A DNA stretch of 64,000 nucleotides from Apteryx mantelli (Eukaryota > Chordata > Aves > Apterygiformes > Apterygidae): the NCBI RefSeq assembly GCF_036417845.1, contig NC_089983.1, forward strand, positions 20,799,207 through 20,863,206, given 5' to 3'. Position 1 is the stretch's first letter, and each line of letters starts with the position of its first letter. The position numbers and the translations under genes were made by a program. The notes under the pieces are model-generated. The model was not told the origin of the DNA and made no database searches. It saw only the letters and a program-made list of their open reading frames with translations. Below, in pieces: positions 9,581 to 22,244 of the stretch.

Positions 9581-12500
9581 GCTGTTAAAATGTAGTTTAA
9601 CTGTACATATGTACCAGAGCTGAAACAGGACAGAATAGACTGTGTGGGTGTATAACTCAATCGTTAAAAAGTAGGCAGGGTTCAGTTTTACTTTATTGCC
9701 CCATTATTATTTTCTGAAACCTGTTTTTGTGCTAAAAAAAGCATAATGCTTGTCAAAAAATAATCACTTGTCAAGTGTGATTATCTCAATCTTAGTTTTA
9801 GAGAAAGGACTCTTACTAAGAAGAGGAAATAGGCATTGAATTTGTTTCTAATTGGATTTCTTTTAGGTCATGCAAGCTAGATGTAACTCCACTGAAGTGC
9901 ATAGAATTACGTTACTATAAAATGAATATGAGATCAGAATCAACCCACCAAGACCATAAAGAGAATATTTAGGTTGTAAGTGTGTAAAGCAATGTGACAT
10001 TTACATTCTGTGTACAAATGTGACATTTATGGATATTCACCATGATTTTTAAATATATTTGCTGGGGTCATTGAGCTTATCCTTGTTACTGAAGTAAACT
10101 CATGGCTAATAAGTCATAATTTCCAGAAATACATATTTAATTCTTACATAAAGCAGAACAAATTCCATTCATAGATCAAGTACAGTTACTTTAGAGATAG
10201 CATTACATTTACCCTCCAATTAAGGGTTTTTTTGTTTTTTTTTTTGAGACTGACATGAAACATTGGCTAAGTCCCTGCCCCTCCCTAAAGCACCTCTCTG
10301 ATCTTTGGTAAATCTTTTATAACAAGATTTTTTAAAAGGAAAGGAAAAAAAGATCATTAGTTTCCTAATAACATTCTCAGAAGTTCCTGCTGCCAATGAA
10401 ACAAAAATATAACCGGACATTTTCTGCTATGTTCTTTGTTGCTAAAAACCTTTTTTTATGTATCACATTTTTTCTTTATGCTTAAGATTCTGCTGAGAAT
10501 AACGACACTGCCATTTGTTAGAGGTGTTGCGCATATCTTGAAGGATGCGAGGGACTCGGATACTATAGCAAGGGGCAAGGACAGCAATGTCAGAATAACT
10601 GATGATCAATTGTATTAATCTACCTTTGTATGTGCACTACAAATTGCATGTGAGATTTCAGAAAACGTGTGTTTTTTTATGTGCCTGATGATCTTTGGAC
10701 TAACTTCACAAAGAGACTAAGCTTTACTGCTGAAAATGGAAATATTTATGCATTCTAAAGATCTGAGAGGATAAGTAAAAGTCATGGATTTTATGTAGAA
10801 ATTCTATCATAGTCCCAGTTCTGGTGCCTCAGTTCTTTTGCAACTCTTTTAGTTTAAAATCTATTAAGTCTGATCTGAAAAATGCTCATGAAACTGAAAT
10901 GTACACCAAAGCTTATTTATGTATAGTCTTTTCATATAAAATGTATGAGTACCATGGATTTAAAATGGAGTAACTTTATGAATTGGAGAACTGCAGTTCT
11001 CACTGGGGAAATCTGTAAACATCATAGACTGCTGAAGAGCAGTTGTGTCATTTCTTCACACAGAATTAATTTGGTGGAAGTGTCATTAACTGCCATTTTC
11101 AGTTCCAGTTTGACACCTTCCAATTCTGGTTCAACGTTTCTTATTGATCTTACTCTCCAGGTATGTCGGGTATGCCATGGCCTAGGAGTAGAATCTGCAG
11201 ATGCGAGCTGCGTGTGCAGGAACTAAGCACTTGGACCAGCCTGAATTTGTCATTGCAGACAGGTGGAGAGCCCACGGTTTAAACCACTCCCAGACCCTCC
11301 CGCTTGCTGCGTAACAACTGCCTTAGCGCAGTGCTGTACATGGCCTCCTAAAGCAGGAGTCACTCTGGGCACATGAGGTACCAGAGAGGCAGGACTTACC
11401 AGTGAGCTGAACACTACGCTAACGCGGTTACCTGGCTTCTAGACTGATGCCGGTTTGTGTCTGCCTGGCTCTGAATGAAGGTGAATATGGAGGCGCCTGA
11501 ACCTTTTCTTGTAGAAATGTTATGAGGAAGGCAGTAAAAATGTCTATTCTTCCATGCTTAAATCATTATCATTTCCTATGGACTGACATGATTTCTTACC
11601 ATAAAGGTTATAATTTGCGTGATTGCTAGATAGCGTGATGTGCCTAGGAGTGGAGACAGAGCTGAGGTATGTGAGAGCTGGATTCTCCAGCAGCTTGGTG
11701 GCTCAGTAAGAACATTCTTAGTCTCTGGTTTCAGGTTAAAGCAAAGGAGAAAGTCAAAATTCAGCCAAGAGCTGAATCAGCAGCACACTTGCCACAGCTC
11801 CTTAACTGCCTTCTGTCACTGATCTTTACCCGTTAGCCAGTACAATCCTATACACCATGTTAAAATCTGTGATCTGCCATACTGACAAAGAAATACGAGA
11901 TTCCTTAGCTTGATTTTGAGGTATTTGAGCTTGATTCACATTAAACTAAAGCATCTTCTGCCATGCTGGCAAAATCACTGAAACCCATTTAAACACTTCC
12001 AGAGCTTTCAGGTAAAAGAAAATGAGACCCATTCTTTAACAGCAGGAGTGCAACATTCGGATAACTCCAGTATTTATATAACTTTGCATTATTGGCAGCA
12101 TTGTTCCTTTAGGAGAAAGATTTTTCTCATCATCAAGCCCGAAAAGTACTGGGGCAGAACTGTTTCTCAAGGCCTGTCCTCTGCCTCTCAGTCTTCAATG
12201 GCTGTGACGGCAGCTCCACAACCGGCATTATTTTTGGTGGGCTAGGACTCTGAACCTAAGCCTTGCAGGGACTGGGAGGAAGGGCAAGGTGGTTTGCCCA
12301 CACTGTTTTTTAAAGCAGTCCCACTAAAAACACTAACAAGGGTTTGTGAACTCTACTTTTAGGTTTTATTAGAACACAAGTTAGAATGATGAACTTTCTA
12401 AACCAATGTTTTGAATAAGACAGAATAGATATAAAAGATTAATTTTTTTATATACAGATCTTCTTATGCCCTCTGTGTAATTTCATGGCAGGTTCTTTCC

Positions 12501-14211
12501 TTCAGGCTCCCTCTTGGTCCAGTGACTTGTCCCTCACTGCCTGAATTCAACACTTACAAAATTCACCTTGGATGTCCAGGAAAAATTCATCCTTTCTGTC
12601 CCTTCTGAAACCTGGCTGTGTGGCTGCTCCCTGTTCTTCTCAGTCTCCTGCTTGCTGAGCTGTCCTGCAAACTGGCAGGTTCTCCTCGCTTGAGTGTGCT
12701 CAGTTGCTCCCAAGGACTGTGCAGTCTTTATCCAGAACTGCTGTAGCTAAGACAAGGCAAACAGGTATACCCCCATGCTCTCATACCCCATAGTTACACT
12801 ATACTAAAGAAATTTCATGTGCATTCATTTTGTATTAGCAGTGATTAAACAAATAATCATTTGAGGGATCTCTTACATCATTGCTGCGACAGAAAAAAAC
12901 TATATGGTAGTGGCACCTCATCATTACCTCTGTTTCAACTAACCAAAAAAAATGTTATGAAGGGATTCATCTTTTAGGCTTATTACTCAGTGCAAAGAGA
13001 ATGAAGACTGGAATCAGCTGTTGACTTTATCTACATTTCTCATTTTTCTTGTAACTATGTAAGAGTATAAAGCTGTTCGTGCCTCCAGTAGGATTTTTGG
13101 TTAGTTTTTCGTTTTTTTTTTTCCCCCCTGTGTTTGTACTAAGTTTGAGATTAATTAGCAGCATGGTTTTCTTTCATCTGTGAATTTGATCTTACATGGC
13201 AAACTAGAGTTTTAAAACATTTTGTTAATATGGATGATGCTTCCTTAAAATCTTTGCAGTTAGATTGCTTACTTATTTAGCTGATCAGTGACATGATTAG
13301 TTGCTAGCACAAAGGAATTAGTTCATGAGATGTTTATGTTTGAAATCTGTTCCCCTTCTGTTCAAAGGAGAGCATCAAGTTCCACTGGAAAAAAACTTTA
13401 ATCCTATATTAATAGTTTTTGTTATGTCTGGTTCCAAACAAAGGATTTTCATGGATCTGGCAAGCTACACAGACGTAAAGGTCAGGCAGTTAGAAGAGAA
13501 TGGGTTTAGAAAAAGTCCTGGAAATATTGTCTGGCTTTTCCTCTTCCCATTTTCTTTGTCTCCTACTGATTTCATAAAGGTGGTGCTTTTTTTTGTCAGT
13601 TGAAGCTAGCCTTGCTTCCTCTATCATACTGTTTGTGATGGTGAGAAGTACTCACAGGTAACCATCCCTTACAAAGTTAAGTTAAAAGAAAAAAACTAGA
13701 AATAGTATTTAAATAGAGACAAAAATAAAAACGTGAAGTTTTCATTCATGAAATAGATCCTATGTTCAGTGAACAGAACACATGCACCTGCCGTGGGTCT
13801 TCATCCATGAGTGTGGTTTTGTTATGTTGATGTCTGGTTTGAGAGGTCTGTTTTGGTAAGTTTAAAAACTGTTGTAGCTGCTGTTCAGTCAAATGTATTC
13901 CTTTCACCAATGAGCAGACACCTCACTGTTGGAAATACAGCCATTGTATTCTCCAGATCCGTTACACGCAGAGAGCAGATCTGCCCAAAGTCCACAGTCC
14001 TTAGAACTATGTTTAACAAGAGAGGTTCCTCATGCAGTATATGAATGCAGGTAGAAAAACAGGGTTTCTTATGAAACCTGGGCATCCCAAACTGGAATAG
14101 AACTGGTATCAAGCTAATATTTCTAACCTGAAAACTTAGGGATTTTTGTGGACTCTAAATAAAAACTGATTTGTTCATAATCAGAAGTTTAATCTGAGAG
14201 TGCACACTCTT

Positions 14212-14229
14212 CCTGGTGTGTACACCAGG
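14212..14229. repeat. Perfect 8 bp hairpin
   Basis: CCTGGTGT and ACACCAGG are exact reverse complements separated by two bases. Confidence 0.9.
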
Positions 14230-15174
14230 TTTGACCACCATACCAGTTAGCCAGCTCTATCTTCCTACTGTGTTTTCGTATAGCTGTGCAGTGTATCAAG
14301 TTAGTTTTTCCCATAAAAAAATCCAAACTGCACTGTGGTCTGATTGTATCTTGAACAAATCCAGAAGTTTCTTTCTTGCCTTTCGTGTTCATTCACCTTG
14401 TTTCACTCCTGTGTCTTCAACACAATATCAGCGGAACAACCAAACTCAAGAGGAAGATCTGTGCATTTCTCAAAGAGAGTTAAAGGGTGAACATAATAAG
14501 GGGAAAAAAATGGAACATATACAGGGAATAAATAGGGAATAAGAGGGCAGAATGGTGAAGAGGTCAGAAAATAAAGCTATGCAAGTGCTTTACTGGTGAC
14601 TGCGTGCTTGGAATTGACTAGAGCCCTTTCATTCGGTCTTTTTGTTCTAGAATCCGCCCCAGTAGCTTTGGAGGAAATATGCACCATGCTGTGAAATTTC
14701 TTCCACGTTGTATGATGGGAGCCAAGAAGCTGAAGCAATGAAGTTACAGAGATATGATGAGTTTCCACATATCATCTGACCTGCATGAAGTTGGTATGTA
14801 TCCTTAGTCCAAACAGATAATGAAGTAAAATGTCTTTGAGAAGCAACTTAAGATGTCTTTTACTCAACTTTTTTTTTCCTCACATTTTTCCTGGTATGCC
14901 CTTCTTTTCCTCCTTTTTACTTTTACTTTCTATCCCTTGATTCTCTTCTCTTTGCATTTCTTTTTGAGCCAGCATTTCTCCCTGCATTTCCAATCCATCT
15001 ACTTGTTCAAAACCAATGCATTTATTTACATTTTGAGAATGTCTTCATCTGTCTAGATTCTACCTTTCAAACATATTAATGAGGATGTGAAGATTATGCT
15101 TTATGACTGGTTTGTTTTAGTGTTATCTTTTTTTGAGAAAGAATGTGGAAAAAGTAAAGTGGATATGATTTTGA

Positions 15175-15245
15175 ATGTATATTTAATAAAGTGGAATATG
15201 TATTTATAGTTGAATAAAATGGAATGTATATTTATAGTTATTAAG
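15175..15245. repeat. Imperfect AT-rich tandem repeat
   Basis: Related units built on GTATATTTA, ATAGTT and ATAAARTGGAAT recur about three times in this 70 bp. The copies differ slightly in length. Confidence 0.7.
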
Positions 15246-15489
15246 ACTGCGTAAATATACACTCTAATATTTTATTCATAGGCATACATTAGCAATTACA
15301 GAGCTTCTGAGGTTTCCTTGGTTTTGATCCCATAATCTCTTTTGAACCTATAGCAAGCCGAGCTTGGATTCTGTCATCAAGATGCTTTTTCATGTGACTG
15401 TTTTTTCATTCATCGACCGTGTGTGGTAGATAGGCATACTTATTTGTGTCGAGAGGGAACAACGTGCACATAAGATACTCCCTGCAGTT

Positions 15490-15920
15490 CTGATTCTACG
15501 AATAGGCGGGCTATAGTAAGCCGCAGATCTCACGTTGCTCTTGCGAGTGCCGCGGCCCGCAGGTGGGAGCCCCAGCACAGCGCGCCGGCTGCGCCGCGGG
15601 GGAGCGCAGCGCCGCGGACCCGCCGCGCGGGGGCGCCGCCGCGGGCTCCCGCCGCAGGTGCGGGGAGGGGAGGGGACGCGGCGCTCGCTGCCACCTCGCC
15701 CGGGCCACCCCGGCGGGACGGCGGAACAAAACCTGCAGCAGCCCCTCGCTGGGAGCTGGAGGCGGTTGCTGGAGGGAGCTTTGCGCCTCTCCGGCGAGCA
15801 AGGTCAGGGTGCGCGGAGCCCGCGGCTGCAGCTGCTCTGCTGTACCGGCGGCGCGGCAAGGAAACGGGGCAGAAGCGGCTCCTCCGGCAGTCCCGCTATA
15901 ACCGGGGGAGAGCGCTGTCG
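15490..15920. promoter_or_regulatory. CpG island, likely promoter
   Basis: This is the only strongly GC-rich, CpG-dense block in the window, set sharply in AT-rich surroundings. It contains many CGCG/GCGC steps and GC-box-like GGGGAGGGGAGGGG. No TATA box is obvious, as is usual for CpG-island promoters. On the + strand there are plausible donors: CCCGCAG|GTGGGA (GT at 15563) and, just downstream, a better TTGGG|GTAAGA at 16027. On the minus strand I saw no good donor nearby. The nearest downstream + strand gene is CALCRL, about 41 kb away to its first coding exon, so this may be an alternative CALCRL promoter or that of a non-coding RNA. The 143-codon frame inside it is a by-product of GC richness. 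Confidence 0.7.
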
Positions 15921-18100
15921 TAACCGCAGCAGCAGAAAGGGAATCCTCCTAGCTCATTCCGGTTAGTCTCGTTGCTAGCAAAAATATGTTTATTCCGGAG
16001 CTTTTCCGAACAGATGAAAACTTGGGGTAAGAGATGGAATTACGGTGGGGTTTTTTTTCGCATTGTCTTAAGCTTGCTTTGGTTAAAGTACAGTCAGCGG
16101 TGCTCATGTAGATCCCTTTTGAAGTGCTCACAGCCACACTGCTGGTTACCAGAGAGCCTGTATCGGGGTAATTTACACGCCTTTCAGCCAGAAGAAGGGG
16201 GAGTTAAAACAGTGCGGGGGCCTTTCTGGTCTTTGAAGTGCAAATTACACCAGCTGAGATGTCTCAAATACCTAAAGAGGAGGTGTAAGGAAGTCCCAAT
16301 GACATCTAAATAAGTAGAATATAACAAAACTTAATTTACCAAAAAAAAAGAAAAAAACCACCAGCCCAACTGAGTTTTGCATGCCAAATCAAACATGGCC
16401 TATGTAATAATCTTTCAGGCTGATTTAGATGTTGAGCTTGTCTTGAACATGTGTGCTTGGCTAGAACACATGGATTATTTTCTAGGTTACAGTGTGTTAG
16501 GTACAATGTTGCTGCCTATATAGACCTAATTGGTCTAAAATAATGCAGCCAGGCTGGCTTCTGGTGAAATTCTACCACCTGAGGTGACACAGTTTATTTC
16601 AGAGAAGTTAATTTACTTAAAATTGTTCAAAATCGGATCTAACCCCTAGTTTATTTCTGTTTACGTTGGCAGAAATTTAGAGTGCCAGTTCTTAGTTCCT
16701 CACTGATTATAAAACTTGGAAACAATTCTCTTGTTGATGTAAGATCCTAGAAGCACCAACATTTGAATGTGCCAAATGAGTATTAAAGTCATATGCCTGC
16801 TCTTCTAGTGACCTTAGAGTGTGATTTCACAATTAGTATTGTCCAGTGGCAATATGGATTTAAAGTATTCCTGGCCCTCTTCCCTCTTTTCTAATCCTTC
16901 CTGACTCTGGCTTTTCTTTTGTTTTGATACTGTTCTATTTTTCATTTTTAGAGAAAAGATTTTCAATGGACAGACCAGTTTCCTAATCCTCCAGTTCTCA
17001 ACATGTTCAACAAACATTTCTGCTGGTAAAAGGAGTGGATGAGCAATGAGTAGTGAGGACCAAGCAAAAATACTTGTTTCATGAGCCAATTAAGTAGTCG
17101 TGATTGCTGAGCACTTTTTATGAAACCCTGGCCTCAGGTAGGGATTACTAGTGTTAGAGGTGTTTAAAATACTCGAGCTTAATGCTCAATGAACACCCAT
17201 TTGTTTAGCGTGGTATTATCATGGGCACACTCCATGTGTCCATTGATTTGGAGAGCAGATTCTGACTGTCTATATCTGTCACAGATACCCAGTGTACAAA
17301 GAGCAAGTGATGTAAGTGCTGGCAAAGAAAGACTTTTAGGTCCTGATGTAAAATTTTTTGAAGCTACTGTAAAGATTTCCTTTCATCCAGGTTTCCAATG
17401 CCAGTTTCCAAACTGGGCAGCTCATAATTGATGCTCTGCAGTCACTGGTCTTTAAAAAACTGTATGCTAGAGCTCAGCAATAATAACAATGCTGCTGCAT
17501 TTTTTCTACCTTTAATATTTCAAAGACTTTTACTTAAATACTGTATTTTTTTCTGGAGGGGAAAAAAACAAGGTGGCACTTTAAACTATGCACTTGCTTG
17601 AATTTGAAAGTTGGATTCTGACCCTTAATGCAGTTTCGTATTTGAAGAATAGAAGTATTTCTCAGTATAACTTTTCAGCATTTACAATATGGTACATGAC
17701 GCAGTCTCTGCAGTTTTTGTCAAAGATGGATCAGGTCACTCGCATTAAGGAGGAATGCAGCTATCATATCTTATTTGTCTTTGAATAAAGGTCTAAACTG
17801 ATTTACTTCTCTGGATCTAGTTTGAAGAGGAAAAAGAACCTTACTGGCTTGATTGTGAAAAGACAGTGGTTGTGGTTTCCTTTCAGGCAGGATGAGTATT
17901 TTCTGACTCGTTTCAGAGCATTGGCTTTTATCTGGAAGGGCAAGTTGCAGCTGATCCCGGGGAAGGTGAAAGTAAACTGTCTCTCGACAGGCACAATGCT
18001 GTCAGAAGCACATGGTAACCATCAGCAGTCAGGCAGCTCTCTGCTCTGGTCTGGAAATATTAGGAGAGCCTCGCTTTCCTGGGATATGCCATTTGAGAAA
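15921..18100. other. Non-coding stretch between the CpG island and the candidate CALCRL promoter
   Basis: This is moderately AT-rich sequence with no recognisable exon, RNA gene or repeat. A consensus-like donor TTGGG|GTAAGA at 16027 could end a first exon started in the CpG island. Confidence 0.5.
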
Positions 18101-18421
18101 GAAAAGTAACTTAACACTAGATGCAGGCGGGGTCTCGGTGATGTAACAGGAAGCGCTGATGTTTCGCTGCTGCTGCTCACTTACAATCTGACAACGCTCC
18201 CAACTCTGCCCAGAGCAGCTCCTCTCCCCACAGCGGAGTCACCTCTCCCGTTAGAGCCACCAGGCTCCAGTAACTGGATTATACTGAGGGGATCAGCTGT
18301 AGGTCTCTTATTTGGCTGGGGGGGAGGGAGAGAAACATCTCTTTTCTCCCTCACTGAAAAGGGAAATCGAACTGATCATCTAAGAATTTATCTGAAACCA
18401 TTTTCACAAGAAGTGTGTGCG
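18101..18421 (+). promoter_or_regulatory. CALCRL: Candidate CALCRL promoter and 5' non-coding exon
   Basis: This block is of higher complexity and moderate GC. It carries an ETS-type site ACAGGAAGC (18146-18154), a GCTGCTGCTGCT run, a C-rich CTCCTCTCCCC and a G-rich TGGGGGGGAGGGAG. It ends in GTGTGCG|GTGAGTACA, a near-perfect splice donor with GT at 18422. A first exon ending there has no long open frame, which suits a 5' untranslated exon. CALCRL has non-coding leader exons in mammals, and its first coding exon here begins with a spliced acceptor and some untranslated bases, so a leader exon must exist upstream. ETS sites are common in endothelial promoters. The link to CALCRL is inferred from orientation and position only. 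Confidence 0.4.
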
Positions 18422-18790
18422 GTGAGTACAGATCAAAACAGTTTCACTGTTTTATCTAAGTACGATATTTTTGTGTCATCTGAATGCATATATTTTTAGA
18501 TATACCAGAAGGAAGAGCTATGTGTGTGTGTGTGCTTTTACATTAACCTCAGCATGTGATATGTAATCTGCAGGGAGAGAGGGCTATGAGGAAAAGTCTT
18601 CGTTTATTTTTAGTGAGCAAGCTGATTTTTATAACTTGTGTTGTTATAATATATCCTTGAGGAAGTAGTCAATGGTAGATAGGTGGAAAGGGTGATTAAA
18701 AATACCCCAATCAACACTTAAAGGATTCTGTCTGAAACCCTAATAACAGCTAACCAAATTTTGTCTTTGCATCTGCAGAGAATTAGAGGC

Positions 18791-18835
18791 TTATTGGTTT
18801 GAAAAGGGTCCTTAAGGCTAATTCAGTACAACTGG
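18791..18835 (-). mobile_element. Possible worn CR1 3' end
   Basis: The string from TTATTGGTTTG through AGGGTCCTTAAGGC to CAACTGG follows, with gaps, the reverse complement of the CR1 3' end, which typically reads as a GGTTTGGGTTGGAAGGGACC-like block. It is short and diverged. Confidence 0.35.
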
Positions 18836-21800
18836 AGGTCTTTCAAGAGAGGACGAATTAGGTGATAAACTGTTGTAGATTTTCTTGCTGAATATTCTCT
18901 TAATCTTCTTGCTGTTATTATACCAGAAAGAGATCCTATTTGAGTTATTTCATAATTAGGTTTTGTGTCCTAGTTATAGGACTTAAAAGATACAGCTTCT
19001 GTTTTGTTTGGACTTTGTTTGCTTGAGAAAGTTAGCTTGAGTTTGAAGCTTGTTCGTGTGCTGGGGTGTTTCTGTTTGAGATTTTTCCATACGTATACAC
19101 ACACCAAACTGATTTACTGGAAGGTAATTGTCTACTGTCCCACCTCCCTGAGAAACTATTGTAATGTGGACAATGGGAAGCGTGTGATTCCCTGCCTTCC
19201 AATACAAAGAGTTAAGAGACTTCTGTCACTTATTTCTTCCTCAGCTTTCCAAAGTAGATGCAATATCCTCTGTTTTTACAAATATGGTTCATTATTATGA
19301 TGGGACCACCATAATTTAGCTTTGCTACAGCTAGTTTGCTTATGTGTATAAGTAAGCAATGGATCTGTAGAGTCAAGAAAAGGACTCTCATTTCTGAAGG
19401 ACAGCTAAGAAACAGTATGGGCCATAACTCACACTTGGATTTGATCTGCAATGATTCATTTAGTCATCCGTATGTTTTATAGGCACTGAGATTGAACTAA
19501 TAATAGAAATAGCTGAGGTTTTTTGCTCTCTCCCTTAATAAACTTATTCTCAATACCTTGGGGCCAGCTTTTGCTCTTGTTACAACAGTGCCAATACAGT
19601 CTGTTTTGAGTCATATTGTGCACACAGTGGGATCGTGTCATTCATTTGCAGTAATAATGTATTTAACAATTTAAAACTGCTCAGGGCAGTGATGTGCTGA
19701 AAGACTGGTGGCTGTGCTCTGAATCTGAGGTCCTTTCAGTAGATTCAAAGGAGTCACACTAGGTCTGGATAAATATGAATGAGAACAGGTCTGAATCTGT
19801 GTGTTTGCTTTCAAACTAAACGCAGTGATATCCTGTCTGGAATGCTCAATTTAATATGGTGGAAATACAGATCATTATTTTTACTTCTGTAGTCTGTTTA
19901 ACTTCTTGTTGACTTCACTAGATATAGGAGCAATCCCAAGCTCTTTATCCTGCTTTGAAAATCTGTAGCACAAAAGGCACTAAGTACTGGTGCTGGTACT
20001 AAATCAAGCAAGAGGACACTTAAAAGTGCTTGTTTTGTTGAAATGATCAATGCAGTAGATGCTAAATGGTTTAGCTTCTTATTGTATGCTATTCTTAAGT
20101 AACTGTTTTAGGTTGTGGTAGGATGCCCTCATATGCAGTGTTAGACATATATGCGTTTGCAGGATTGAGGCCGGAATCTATATAATTGGCAGATTAAGCA
20201 CAGACAATAACCAGATAACAATGTTGAACAGTTTGGCTTCAATTTTTGGTGTACAAAGCTATGTACATAAATATAAAACTTGGGTTGCAAGTTCAGGAAT
20301 TGTATTGTGCGAGTCCTGTTCACCTCAAATTTTATTGTGCTCTGAATTCCTGATCAGCAGGAATCTTGCTCTACCTTAAGGAATGTGATGTTTGTCCCTT
20401 TGAATAGACTTCTCCTGATAAAAGACAACTGTTGAAGTCCTGGCCCAGTTAGGGGCAGTGGGATTTTTTTTTTTCCCACTGACTGCCAAAGGGCAGAATA
20501 TCCCTAAATGTGGGTATATTTTTTTTATATTTAATCTGATTACGGATATCATCCAATCATTGGTGTTGTGTATCTACTGGCAGATATTTTGTGATAATTT
20601 CTATAGTTTTTTTGAATGCTCGAGTTCTTTGGAAGAAAATACTGCTATGAATATATTTTTAATAGTACAATGTATGCAGAGATACTTTAAGAACGTATAT
20701 CTAGCCACTTTTATAGTAAATACTGAACTTAACATAAGCTATTTATGAAGGAAATTGAAGGCAATTCTCCAGTGAAAAGTCACAGCCTACAGTTAGGAAG
20801 GCAAACTAGAACTTCTCTTTAAGAAGTTGTTCCCATCTGTTCCCAATGTGTTTACAGAGTTCTGGAGCAAAATTCCTTCTGTGTTTCTGATTAGTTGTCA
20901 TTTCTATAGAGCAGATAGACAATACTGGCTCTACCTCAGTGTTTTGGTCACCTCTGCTCTAGAAGCACGTGTAGCTATGTCATTGGGTTTCATATGCAGT
21001 GGTTTGCTCGGTTAAACTTTGCACTTATTGGAAACAGCCTCGTAGTTGCTCATGGAACGGCTCTGTCAGTGGGAGATATTTTCAGTCTTTGGTATAGCAA
21101 ATTGGCAGAGCTCTGGAACTAACTATATCATTCATTTCCCTGTGTCAAAGAATGAAAGAATACTTATGTTACCAAAATAGATGCAAGTTGACAAACAAGT
21201 AACTTTTAAGTGGTAAAATGAACCTGGAAGAGCGTGTGTGTGCATATGTAAAATTGTCTATATTGTTGTGACTTTTATTATTCCTAACGTATCAAAGAGA
21301 AAATGTATAGTTTTAACAAGATACTTCCAAAATAAATTAGTCCTAAACCTCATTCTTTGTTTAGAAAACCATAAGTCACAAGTATTAATATTTTAAATTG
21401 AACACATTTGAATATTATTTTCTTTCAATTTTTAAAAGGAAAAGGAGAAAGCTTTCCATGGGTGTTCAAAACTCCTTTTTTTTTCTTTGCTATGCTCATG
21501 TTGGTAATGCTAGTGTGTTGATTATCTTTTATTTTCTATTCTGATATTTTCAATGTAATATACTTGCCCAAAGAGCAGCAGAAATTAGCCTATTACTTAT
21601 CTACTATCTTCTTAGAGAATTCTACAGCCAGTGCGGTAGAATATAAAATGATCCTATTAAACCTTTTTCCACTAGAGTATTTGTTTTTAGCATTACTTGT
21701 TGTCTTATTTTAGAATCAAGGGCAAAACTGACAGGCTAAATTTTCACCTTTTCAGTCACAACTTTGTTTTCACAATTCTCTCTCATGCATATCCGCCTTA

Positions 21801-22219
21801 GTCCCCCAAGCTTGTTTATAATGTTTATGTTTTCCCAGCAAAGTCTTTCTTTTTCTGCCCTAGTTCTGTGCAAACACTTTCCATCACTACTGCAGTATAT
21901 GCTGTCCAAAAGAGCAGAAGTGATTTATTTAGAGTTGATTTTCCTTAGAAAGATGAATTCAAAATGCATTTAGCTGAATGTAATACATTAAAAAAAAAAA
22001 AAAAAGACTTTACATGAGAAAAGCAATGTATTCACTTCAAGCAAAGAAAGATTTTCAACTGGTGTAAATCTGTAAGTGTCTTTGAAGCTGTTACCTTTTA
22101 ATAAAGAAGAGATGTCACCCAAGACATTTCTGGCAGTTTTGGCCACTATTAAATCATAGCTGACAATTGAGATACTAATTGAATTTTAGAAAAAAAAAAA
22201 CAATGTTGTATTCCTGGAT

Positions 22220-22244
22220 ATATGCCTGGAACCTCCAGGCATAT
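22220..22244. repeat. Perfect 11 bp inverted repeat with 3-base loop
   Basis: ATATGCCTGGA and TCCAGGCATAT pair exactly around ACC. Confidence 0.92.

Larger units (their letters stand above)
9581..15489. other. Non-coding stretch downstream of TFPI
   Basis: This is AT-rich intergenic sequence. Open frames are short (under about 110 codons), lack family resemblance and overlap on both strands as expected by chance. A direct repeat of AATGTGACATTTA occurs near 9991 and 10017. A GC-richer patch spans about 11170-11500. A hairpin (14212-14229) and an AT-rich tandem repeat (15175-15245) are listed separately. No RNA gene was recognised. Confidence 0.55.

Noticed and set aside
15535..15966. 143-codon + strand frame, and similar frames on both strands, in the CpG island
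   Set aside because: GC-rich DNA lacks stop codons in all frames. The translations are Arg/Gly/Ala/Pro-rich, overlap on both strands and resemble no family.
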